From: Scatophagus argus
Taxonomy: Eukaryota; Chordata; Actinopteri; Scatophagidae
Length of the DNA stretch: 64,000 nucleotides
Assembly (NCBI RefSeq): GCF_020382885.2
Contig: NC_058511.1
Location: forward strand, 20,016,504-20,080,503
Reading direction: 5' to 3'
The notes below the pieces were generated by a model. The model was not told the DNA's origin. It did not search any database and worked only from the letters and a program-made list of their open reading frames with translations. Of this stretch, positions 49,601 to 64,000 are shown piece by piece. A program made the position numbers and the translations under genes. Position 1 is the first letter of the stretch; every line of letters begins with the position of its first letter.

Positions 49601-52600
49601 TAATGACTTAAAATTGTCTGAAGATTTGAGGGCAAAAATCATTTGCTTCCTTGATACCCATAAAGAGGCCTCAAGTAAAGGCTTTTGAGCCCAGTGGTGA
49701 TTTAACATTGTGCACAACTAAGTCAGGCTGAGATCCATGTTTGATAGAAACTTGGACGTTTCTAATAAGCTTTGTAATGAGCTTCATCAGCTAATTCCAG
49801 TTAATCTTTAAGACAATTAGCAACAGTTAACTAGTGCCATGTGTGGCTAATACTAAGCGACTGACTGCCTGACTTACATTCATTCCTACTGGGTGTTTAC
49901 AACAAAATTCGCACTGTGCTGAAAAAAATGCAAGTGACAGCTGCAAAACAACTCTGATCTGTCAGGGGAAGGGACACAGGACAGGGTCACCGACACCATT
50001 TTGTGGTCTGCAATGTTTAGGTTGGTGGTGTGTGTGTCAAAGAACATCCACATGATTGCCAGAACCCGAGGATTCCCCACAGAACATTGCATTGTAAACA
50101 GATGGTCAAGGCAGATGGCCGCCCATCTTGAGCCGGGTTCTGCTCCGAGGTTTCTGCCTTCTAAAAGGCAGTTTTTCCTCACCACTGTCGCCAAGTGCTT
50201 GCTCAAGGGGGAATGTTGGGCTCTCTGTATTACAGTTTAATTAAAGAGTTTGGTCTGGACCTGCTCTAATTGGAAAGTGTCATGAGATAACTTTTGTTGT
50301 GAATTGGCGCTATATAAATAAACTGAATTGAATTGAGTAGATGATTAATGTTATTCACTTCACCTGTCAGTGGTTTTAATGTTGTGGCTGATCGGTGTAT
50401 GAATTGCTCATGGAAACTGACAAGCTACTGTAACTGTTTTCTGATACAACAACGAATGACATATTTATAAAGAAATTAAAGGGAGTATTTCCCCAAATTA
50501 CAAAAGATTATTCTTAGCTTTTTTTGATCTAGACATTTTAACCATACTACTATGTTTAGGTTTTGATTCTCATGCAGAGACACAAAATCACCTTGAGTTC
50601 TGAATATAGAATGAGACTAGTTTCTACCATATCAGCTAAAAAAACAAATACATACAATACATAGTCTTCAGAATTCCAATTATAACAACCTGTCATGTTT
50701 GTCCTTTGTAATAAATGATGTTTATTGCATGTATGTTTCTCTCTCTCTCTCTCTCTCTCTTTCTTTCTTTCATCCTCTCTGTCCTGTCCACCCCCCCCCC
50801 TTCACCCAGCCGACTATCAGCAGGATAGTTCTACCTTGTGAACCGGGTCCTGCTCAAGGTTTCTTCCTGTTAAAAGGGAGTTTTTCCTTGCCACTGTCTG
50901 CTTGCTCGGGGGTTCAGGCTCTGGGTCTCTGTAAAGCGTCTAGAGACAATTTTGATTGTATAAGGTGCTATATAAATAAACTGAATTGAATTCAAAGAAT
51001 AAAGTCCCGCGCATCATCTACTGTAATAGTGACACTGGTTCTGGAAAGTTATGTTGCTGCTGAATTTTTGCAAATGTAAATTTTGAGTGCTGTGATAATT
51101 CTGTTGACCTACGTTTGTGTCCCAGGTACTCAACGGCCTATGCTGAATCCGACTACACAGATCGTGACACAGACAGAGAAGAGGGTGAACGGGAGCCTGA
51201 ACAGGAGTCAGAGGAAGAGGAGGACAGGAGCTGTGCCACTGTCCTCACCCTACGCCAGGAAGACTCCCAGGAAGAAGAGATGGAGGAGAGGGGGCTGGAG
51301 GAGGAGGAGGAGGATGAAAAGGAGGAAGATGAGGGGAGGCTGCAGCTGTTGACTGATGTCCCCAGCGGAGAGTTGGCTCTCCTCCTGGCTCAGAGTGACA
51401 TCCTCCACACAGGAGACGCCAGTTTAAAGGCAGAAGGCTTTCGCCTGCTGCTGGACAACAGAGCAGAGGTGAGGCACAGAGCAGCAATTTGCTACTGCTT
51501 AAACTAATGATGGAATATAAATTATTTATATCACAATTTAGATTTAATTGTAAAAACAAAAAACAGCAACAGCCAAGGAGACACATGTATGAACGTAACT
51601 ATTCCCTATATATAGTACTGTGTAAAGGTTTTAGGCGGGTGTGAAAAAAATGCTGTAAACTAGGAATGCTGTCAAAAATATAAATGATAATTGTTTATCA
51701 ATTTACCAAATGCAAAGTGAGGAAACAAAAGAAAAATCTCAATCAAATCAATATTTGGTGCTACTACCCTTTGCCTTCAAACCAGCATCAATTCTTATAG
51801 GTACACTTGCACAAAGTCATCGATTTCGGAGGATTATAGTCAGGTGTGTGATCAACCAGTTATACCAAACAGATGCTAATGATCATCAATTTCACATGTA
51901 GGTTGAAACTCAGTCATCAACTGAAACAGAAACATATACTTCCATCACTGTCAGTCACTGTCACATCACTGTCGGTAGTCCAAAACCAGGCTGTCCTGAG
52001 GTCCAGTGAATTTCATGAATTGCGTTTTGTGATCACCAAAAATGAGTGGGAAAAAGTAATCTGATCACAGTAAGATGTACTTAAGTAATGCATTAGCCTG
52101 AAGACTGAGTTCTAATACTGTACCTGCAGAACGGAGACAACAGGGAGTTTCTTTGGCGACTGGCTCGAGCTTATAGTGACATGTATGAGTCCACTGAAGA
52201 CAGGCAACAGAAGAAGACCTATGCACAACAAGGTACGGACCACCCCCCAATTTAATTATGATTGCATTACTCATAGTCAAACCGAGACTTTAAGTAAAAC
52301 AAAGGTAGAGTGAGAAGCAACTGCAAGTCACGACTGTTTCCACCTTCAAGACTATTGTGATTTTAGTTAGTGAACTGTGAGCTTGTGTCGCAGGTCGAGA
52401 GGAGGCAGAATTGGCCTTAAAGAAGAATGGCCTAAATGCTGAGTGTCACAAATGGTGAGAAGATTGTGAACAGCTCTTTGTAGATATATTGCTCCCACTG
52501 CTGTTCATCAGTATGACTTTAAAGTCAAAATTCTGTTGTTTTTGGCTTCAGGTTTGCTGTCCTGACGGGTCTTACCTCCCAACATGACAGCATGCACAGC

Positions 52601-55600
52601 AAACTGAAGAGTAGCCACATATTAAAGGTAACACAGGAGCACAACATCTAATACTTAGTTCCAAGTTCAGTTTGGGTTTATTTTCATCTTTAGGAGTATG
52701 TACAGCCTGTGACTGTTTTCTTTTGTGCACTCAGGAGCATCTGGACCGTGCCATGGCCCTCAGAGATGACGATCCCATGTGTTTCTACCTGCTAGGCAGA
52801 TGGTGCTACGAGGTGAGACAAGGGGTGTCGACTCTGCTCTGATCACATGCAATTCCAAATGAATACCAGCACTGTGAATGGCCACTTCAGTGAAAAATGT
52901 GTGTGTGTGTGTCTGCCTGCAGGTAGCCACTCTGGACTGGTTGGAGAAGAAGGCAGCTGCTGCCCTCTACCAGAGCCCTCCCACCTCCACGCTGCATGAT
53001 GCCCTCGAGAACTTCCTCAAGGTACCAGACTATTCCTTATATACTCTGTAACATTACAGCATTACTCACAAAAAGTTAGGGATATTCTACTTTTGGGTAA
53101 AATTTCTGGAAAGTGTAAAAAGTTCGTGCTACAGTGATATTATATCATGAAAGTATTTAAGTAGAAGCATGCAGTGCAAACAGTTTGTTGAAACAAAAGC
53201 TAACTACAGTGGTAGGTAAACCACTCAATGTCATGTGTCCTTGAGCATCAATTACAGCTTGACAACAACATCTCCTGCTGTTCACAAGTTGACTTATTGT
53301 CTGCTGAGGCTGGCATTCCACTCTTCTTGACGAGCTGCGCTCAGCTCATTGAGGTTCCGGGGTGCATGGTTACGACCCTCTACATGACGATTCAGCTGAT
53401 CCCCTGGGTTTTCTATGGGATTCAGGTCTGGAGAAAGTGCAGGCCACTCCATTTGAGGCGCCCCAGCCTCCAGCAGTCGTTCCCTGATGATGCGACCTGG
53501 ATGAGCTGGGCCATTGTCATCCATGAGGATGAAATCAGGCCTGTGTCGCAGACAGTGTTGGCAGCCATCATTTCTGTTAAGTGTGAATCAGTTTTCATCA
53601 GAGAACAGCACTGAGGCCCACTGGTTCCTCGTCCAGCGCAAATGCTCCCTGGCCCATGCAGGACGATTACTCCTGTGCCTGGTGGTGTGGTCAGGTGCCC
53701 TTGCAGGAGGTCTAGCACGCAGACCATGCTGATGTAAGTGGTTTCAAATGGCCTGATGTAACATTCGGGTACCTCTTACCTCCCTTAAACGTGCCTGGAG
53801 TTGCGTGACACTTGTCATCAAGTCCCGCAGGGAACTGTTCACAATGAATGTCACCAGCATGGGATGTGGCCAAAGGACGTCCACTTCTATAGCTTTCTGA
53901 GACTCTTCCAGTCTATCTGTGTCTCTGTTGCAACCTGCTGATGACACTCAGTGACACTCTAAGCTCAGTGGCGACTTCGCTCTGGGAACATCCCGTTTGA
54001 GGCCTCGCAATGGCCAGGTACTGTTGATCAGTACCTGTTGTTGGGTGTCGTCTTGGTCTCATAATGTCAAAATGTTAAACAGCATGATGAAGAGGACTGT
54101 TTAAATACAAACTGTCATTGAACCAGAACATTTAGTGGTCGATTTATGGGTCAGACACTTGTTGATTTTTGCGGTTAATCACCTGTGTGCATTCAGAAGT
54201 TTAGAGAAGGTCAAATTAAGTTCACCTCTAAAGGTTATAGTGCTGTTGAATATCCCTAACTTTTTGTGAGTAGTGTATACCTGGTTTGGAGGAAAGGTGG
54301 AAAGCAAACAAATCATCTCTAAATAATAAGGAATTTATGTGACTGTAATCTCAGAGGTGGGGGATGTAGAAAGAGAAATCCATAAATTACAATAATAATG
54401 TTCATCCACAGCTTGTCCAACCACTGCATCACTTTTCTTTGTCATTTTTTTTCTTTCTTTCCTGAAGGTTTCGGGCAAATGTTGCCCTTTCTTGCATTTT
54501 TTATTTACTCATTTTTGGTCTTTGCCATTTATTTAATTGTTTCAAGTTAAAACTGCACATAATGCCCCCAGTGCTTATTTTTTTGTGGGATTAAAAAAAA
54601 CAACCTATTCTATCTAATATGTATAATATGCAGCAATTATCAGTTGCTGTTTGTAAACACCATTAAGTGATATTTAATTCAATTCAGTTTATTAATATAG
54701 CGCCAATTCACAACAAAAGTTATCTCATGACACTTTCCAGTTAGAGCAGGTCTAGACCAAACTCTTTAATTAAATTGTAAATAGAGAGAGCCCAACATTC
54801 CCCCTTGAGCAAGCACTTGGTGACAGTGGCGAGGAAAAACGGCCTTTTAGAAGGCAGAAACCTCGGAGCAGAACCCAGCTCAAGATGGGCGGCCATCTGC
54901 CTTGACCGGTTGGGGAGAGAGAGAGAGACAGAGAGAGAGAGAGACAAGGAGGTCTTCATCTTTAACAGGCTTTTAATTTTGTATTCAATTTCCATTTTCC
55001 AGATGGGCATGTGACTGTAAAGCGGAATGCTTTGTGTATTAAATGTGTGTTGTTTGAACTTGTAGGCAGAGGAGCTCAGTCCAGGTTTCTCCAAGACATT
55101 GAGGCTATACATCGCAAAGGTAAATGATCAGATCCACTTGTCCCACAGTCATTTAACACAAGACTTGACATACATGCAGGCAATATGGCTCATAGGACTG
55201 CAGCTACACAGAGCCATGCTGAATGTTCAGTGATTTAAAACTGTTCACTGTGATCAATAAATACAATGTAGTATTGACCATGAGACACAGAACACAACTG
55301 ACTCAATTTGGGTCAAAACCTTGAACCCCTTTTTCTAAGAGTTCTGAACACACAAACGGGAATTTGTCTTTCAGCTACAGTGTCCACCGAGGGTAATTTA
55401 ATAAGTCTACTTAAAAAAAATCACAAAAATTAAAAATCAGTTCTTGCCTCTTCATCAGATTTAACATCAACAAAAAGCTACCTCTAACGTGCACACAAAA
55501 CACACACACACGACAAACAAACCGAAAGCCTATGAACTGAGGTACATAGGCTCCGAACACAGCAGCTGAACTGTAAATATACATTTACAGCCTTTCTGTG

Positions 55601-56053
55601 AGGTTAACATTACAGAAACTGCAGAACAATGTTTACTCTGTTTACAATGTTTACAACTGGCTACTGTCCAATCAAAAAAGGCAATCAAATTTGTTTATGT
55701 TGTATGACTTGCAGTGCCACAAGGAGCTGGGGAACATCTCAGAGGCCACAAACTGGACTGAGCTGGCTCTGAAGATGCGCCCAGATAATGATGTAAGAGC
55801 ATGTTTAAGTCACCCTCCTTTCAGCTACATGATACTCACCAAAGATGTATGCCAGTATTTCTGTTGCTAGCTTTGACAACAGTTCTGTGAATCTCGGTGA
55901 CAAACGATGAATTTTTCAGACGCATCCCCGTGAATAAGCGCATGTAACACAATTATTTTCATTCTTCTTTGTTGCCTTTTTGTTTTTCTTAAGGATGAGG
56001 AAACATCTAAACTGGAGGCTCAGCTTCAAGTCTTAACTGTCAGGAAAGTCTGA
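46681..56053 (+). CDS. rmdn3: RMDN3 (PTPIP51), ER-mitochondria tether
   Basis: Twelve plus-strand exons were read: 46681-46882, 47989-48178, 49058-49201, 51126-51468, 52130-52232, 52394-52454, 52552-52627, 52735-52812, 52923-53021, 55066-55119, 55715-55792 and 55994-56053. Phases agree and the sum is 1488 nt, or 495 aa, against about 470 in human. RMDN3 is an outer mitochondrial membrane protein that binds VAP proteins on the ER and carries a lipid-transferring TPR-type domain. Seen here are a hydrophobic anchor (residues about 9-29), a coiled coil (68-130), a basic RVRRRRH patch, and the FFAT-like segment [16 protein letters not shown] after a Ser run. A long acidic Glu/Asp run (about 185-245) is next, then TPR segments such as [25 protein letters not shown] and [11 protein letters not shown]. 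The start is the ATG before the anchor; a nearby ATG at 46671 is out of frame. Confidence 0.95.
49280..49690 (+). mobile_element. Degenerate Tc1-like transposase fragment
   Basis: In rmdn3 intron 3. Translations in shifting frames give [20 protein letters not shown] and [19 protein letters not shown], the C-terminal DDE region of a Tc1-type transposase with frameshifts. No intact reading frame remains. Confidence 0.75.
50100..50340 (+). repeat. CR1/L2-type LINE 3' end
   Basis: From 'agatggtcaaggcagatggccgcccatc' to 'gcgctatataaataaactgaattgaattga'. Same family as 40130-40350. Lies in rmdn3 intron 3 beside the Tc1-like relic. Confidence 0.85.
50764..50998 (+). repeat. Second LINE-like 3' end family
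   Basis: 'cgggtcctgctcaaggtttcttcctgttaaaagggagtttttccttgcc', then 'ctctgtaaagcgtctagagacaattttgattgtataaggtgctatataaataaactgaattgaatt'. The inverted partner copy is at 62820-63075. A CT run precedes it. Confidence 0.8.
51608..51970 (+). mobile_element. Tc1-like element fragment in rmdn3 intron 4
   Basis: 'gtaaaggttttaggcgggtgtg', 'atgctgtaaactaggaatgctgtcaaaaat' and 'tcaatatttggtgctactaccctttgccttcaaaccagcatcaattctt' follow the left end of a common fish Tc1-like element. The transposase part is missing. Confidence 0.7.
53063..54272 (-). mobile_element. Tc1/mariner transposon with near-perfect TIRs
   Basis: Both ends carry the inverted sequence TACTCACAAAAAGTTAGGG (extending through ATATTC), beside TA. 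The roughly 1.2-kb body encodes, on the minus strand, a broken Tc1-type transposase. The segment at 53294-53524 holds [10 protein letters not shown] and [20 protein letters not shown], the second Asp and the last catalytic acidic residue. Upstream parts are in other frames, so it is inactive. It lies in rmdn3 intron 9. Confidence 0.88.
54676..54915 (-). repeat. CR1/L2-type LINE 3' end
   Basis: 'caattcagtttattaatatagcgccaattcacaacaaaag' to 'gggcggccatctgccttgaccgg', followed by a GA run. Inverted copy of the family described at 30680-31360, also in rmdn3 intron 9. Confidence 0.85.
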
Positions 56054-57161
56054 ACAGTTTGTTTTCTACTGATATTCAGCCGATGGTGACGATTGGCTAG
56101 CCTTACAGCCAATCGGTGGTCATCCGGTCACAGGCGTTCGACTAATGGCACACCCATCTTCTTTCTCTTCGTTTGTGGACATCTTTGTCATACTGTCGCT
56201 GTTAGAGTATATGGAGTTTATTGATGTCTATTTCTTTTTTGGCTGACTTTAATACAGCTTGATTGAGCCAGGATCATTCAGTGATATACAGTACTTTATA
56301 ATATTGTTCAATTATGTTTGCTTTTTAACTGAATACGTAGGTTTTGTTTTTCAGCACCATAATCTTAATTTAACCAAAACAAACAAGAAAAACACTTACA
56401 CAGCAGCTCTTTCAACAGTCTGGCAGTATCAGATGATTTTGGTTTGATTTGTCAAGTGACTAATAGCAGAGTGAGATTTACACTAGAGGTTATTATTGTT
56501 GTTGTTGTTTATTTATTTTGGGGTGTTTGTGAGATGTGACCAATGACCAGTGAGACTGAGGACAGGACCATAACCTGCTTCCCCATTGCAAATTTTCTGA
56601 CACTGGTTAATTTATCATCATGGTATAAAAAAAAAAAAAAGCTAGCAACTGGATTTGATCAGGGATGGTATAAGAGCTTTAGGAGAAAGAGGGACTTTGG
56701 GAATCAAGAGAACAAATCTTCAGAATTTTTCATGCTATTGTTTGTATTTATATTGCACACCCTTTCTTCTCCTTCTGTGCTCTCACCTGCTCTTTGACAT
56801 GCGTTTGTCATGTGGAGATAACTGACAATTGATTCGTATAGACGTAGTGATAATGCTGATGTATTTTGATGAGAGTATCAGTCTTGACTTTTTTTTCCAT
56901 CTTTCACTTACTTGATCCCCCCCCTCCTCCCAAAAAAAAAAATGGTGTAAAGCAACAGCACTTTGAGTTTTTGCAGCAGTCTCAGTAAAATGAGTAAAGT
57001 GCACGGAGACTTGTTTGGTTGCAATTGAAGTATTTTAATATTTTTGTATTTTCCTTTGAGTATTTGCTGCCTTGGAACTTTGATCATTGACATTCCTGTT
57101 GTTTTTTTGTTTGTTTTTTTTTTAAGTGAAAGTAAAAATGCAGCATGCTTGCAGGTTATAA

Positions 57162-57568
57162 CAGCCCTGATTCCAAAAAGAAAAAAAAAAGAAAATTAGG
57201 ATGCTGTGTGAAACTGAAAAACAAAGTGCAGTAATTTTCAAATGAACTTAAAAAGTGTTCCTGAGCCCATAAGTAATACCCTTTATAGAATCATGTGAAT
57301 GAGCCTGACTGGCCCTTTAAGGATGCCCCTTTCATACCCAGCTGTGATGCTATCACCTGCTAGCTCGCACTCAGCAGCTTTCCCAGTCTCCTGTTGCTCC
57401 TGTCCCAACTGATTTGAAATATTTTGCTGGCATTAAATTCAGAATAATTTCCTAAGATGTTTTCAATTGAGTATATGTCAAAAAGGATTATCAAATGATC
57501 ACATTTTTTATTATTTATGCTCAACCCAGTGACCCAACTTCTATTTTTTTTTTGGAATCAGGGTTGTA
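57162..57568. mobile_element. MITE with CCCTGATTCCAAAAA termini
   Basis: The left end reads CCCTGATTCCAAAAAG and the right end TTTTGGAATCAGGG, an inverted pair around about 375 bp of non-coding sequence. Just downstream of rmdn3, possibly within its 3' UTR. Confidence 0.75.
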
Positions 57569-57671
57569 CTCAATGATCTGATTTTAATGAGCCTTTGTTT
57601 TCTATTAATGACTCCTGTTTAGGTTAATCTCAAGGTCACTGCTGTTGCTTTCTGACACAGGGGTAACATTT

Positions 57672-57677
57672 AATAAA
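57672..57677 (+). terminator. Candidate rmdn3 poly(A) signal
   Basis: AATAAA on the plus strand about 1.6 kb after the rmdn3 stop codon. It would give a long 3' UTR including the MITE. Confidence 0.3.
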
Positions 57678-58468
57678 ATTCCTTTTTTTCTATTTATGAC
57701 TTGTACTGTCCTTCCTGAATGATGTGTGTGTATCACCCATAAGAACAGCAGCAATACGGTCACAGCTGACACAGTATAAAATCGTTCCGTGATGAAGATG
57801 CTAACAAATACAAAGAAAAGGCAAATTAATAGCAAAGCAAATTTATGAAGCTTATACACAGAAGGTTCTGGTAAAGACAAAGAAAAGGAACATACCAGTT
57901 GTGGAGTAGCTGGCAAGAGACAAAAAACAAAGTTTTCTAGAAATCTGAAAAAAACGGCTTTGTAAGTACACTTCGTATTGAGGATTCTTACAAAAGATTT
58001 TACTGTCAGTCATCCAAACAAAGACACCACTCAAGAGAAACTCTGGAAAAACAAAGTTCAGAGAAAAAAAAATTATTTAAAATAGTTATGATTACATGTC
58101 TTTAAATACATTTTTTGTCCACTCCTTGAATGAAACTGCAGAAGTACATTGCCTTCAACAAATTCAAAAAGTTGGACCTTTTTATGACGAGATCTTCGGT
58201 TTTTCTAGGTTTGTTTGCAGTCGCACCACTGGGCTCCAACAGGACAGACCTGCAGCCTAGAGCATCCTATCCACTCTGTCCCAGGCATCAAACCAAATCA
58301 AACAACCCCTGACCTTCTCTCTCTTCATCAGCCAGCAGTCTAAGGCTTTGCATGAAGGTAGTAGTATGGGTCAAGATGGCACACGCAACACTTCAATCCA
58401 AGAATGAGTCCGCAGGTTTGACAGTAACGTATCCCCATCACACCACCACTTCCTGCCCCTCTGCCAGC

Positions 58469-63220
<4,752 letters not shown>

Positions 63221-63741
63221 TCAAGCGAAACACGATTGGTATCCCTCCTTGTCACGACACAAGAATTTTAAACTTCAGTGCAGTACTACTGTAAAAAAAA
63301 CCCAATTTCCAGCACTTTTTCTGATACCATGAACAAAAAGTGCTCTGCGCACATCATGAAATCTCATTCGTTTATTTAATATGAACCTGCACACGGTGCT
63401 GATACAAAATTGCTGAACATATTACAAATGTGTTGGTATGTTAATGTTAATACCTGCGCAGGTTGAAAGTCTGATCGGAGATCTATGTATATATATATCC
63501 ATCTATCTATAGATGTAGATATAGATATACACCCTAAGGCCTACTTCAGACCAAATGAGGTGTTGTTGCGAAAACATCAGAATTCCCATTCATTTTAAGT
63601 GTAGGTAGTGCATATGGGTGATATGTATGTGTGTGTGTGTGTGTGCGTGGATATATGTACACATGTCCGAACACACACACACTTGAATGTCTTGAATGTC
63701 TACTATTTGAATTACATTTAATATTTAAATGTAAAATGTAA

Positions 63742-64000
63742 AAGCCGTGGCCTAGAGGTTGGAGAAGCAGCTTGTGATCAGAGGGTCACCGGTTCGATTC
63801 CCCCACCGGACGGGCAGGAAAAATTTGAGTGTGGTGGAGTGATTAATGTGACAAATGCTCCCCCCTCCATTAGCTGGCTGATGTGCCCTTGAGCAAGGCA
63901 CTAAACCCCCAATATGCTCCCCGGGCGCTTGATGCTGCCCACTGCTCCTGTGTGTGTTTCACTGCATGTAATTTGCCGGGTGTTGCATGTGTGTGTTCAA
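63742..64000 (+). mobile_element. tRNA-derived SINE (5' part, runs off window)
   Basis: A head with polymerase III promoter boxes is present: A-box-like GTGGCCTAGAGGTTGG near 63747 and B-box GGTTCGATTCC at 63791-63801, with tRNA-like spacing. The body holds 'gatgtgcccttgagcaaggcactaaaccccc', 'gctccccgggcgc' and 'cactgctcctgtgtgtgtttcactgcatgt', typical of a fish SINE. The 3' end is outside the window. Confidence 0.85.

Larger units (their letters stand above)
56054..58468. other. Convergent 3' region of rmdn3 and rad51
   Basis: It contains the rmdn3 3' UTR from the left and the rad51 3' UTR from the right. A MITE lies at 57162-57568. The minus-strand open stretch at 57605-57916 lacks splice or family support. 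No other exon is supportable. Confidence 0.55.

Noticed and set aside
51245-51586. Long minus-strand open frame opposite rmdn3 exon 4
   Set aside because: It is the proline-rich mirror of a Glu/Asp-rich coding exon; no splice sites or family resemblance.
57605-57916. 103-codon hydrophobic open frame on the minus strand
   Set aside because: T/A-rich non-coding 3' region; no homology recognised, no splice support, and it sits in convergent 3' UTRs.
63742-63830. tRNA gene from A-box and B-box match
   Set aside because: Followed by a fish SINE body and lacking a paired acceptor stem, so it is a SINE head.

Overview
This is a gene-rich nuclear window from a ray-finned (teleost) fish. The genes are split into many short exons with GT-AG (a few GC-AG) introns. 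The introns carry Tc1-like transposons, MITEs, CR1/L2-type LINE 3' ends, tRNA-derived SINEs and long dinucleotide runs. No bacterial, viral or CRISPR structure was seen. All gene models below were assembled by hand from splice signals, reading phase and family resemblance.

Layout, left to right. (1) 1817-6500, minus strand: PM20D2-type M20 dipeptidase, 7 exons, 419 aa. An extra, diverged copy of its exon 2 lies downstream at 819-965. (2) 9990-16391, minus: CFAP206, an axonemal protein, 12 exons, 624 aa. One of its introns carries a 53-nt perfect inverted copy of part of its own first exon. (3) 19182-42686, minus: 23 exons whose phases all match and give one reading frame of 1761 aa. The order is a Sec14-like N-terminus and helical spectrin-like region (KIAA1755/PLEKHG4-like), a disordered tail, a coiled-coil/disordered block, then a complete 375-residue actin-like domain. 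This predicted Sec14/spectrin/actin fusion is the most unusual item in the window. (4) 46681-56053, plus: RMDN3 (PTPIP51), 12 exons, 495 aa, with an N-terminal membrane anchor, an FFAT-like segment and a TPR-type C-terminus. (5) 58469-63201, minus: the last six exons of RAD51. The 5' exons lie beyond the right edge.

PM20D2 and CFAP206 are neighbours in one human region (6q15), and RMDN3 and RAD51 are neighbours in another (15q15). The window therefore joins two ancestral blocks, and the fusion gene sits between them. The fusion gene and rmdn3 are divergent across about 4 kb. rmdn3 and rad51 converge. The genes have unrelated jobs (peptide repair, motile cilia, cytoskeleton/lipid signalling, ER-mitochondria contact, homologous recombination), so this is shared neighbourhood and not a functional cluster.
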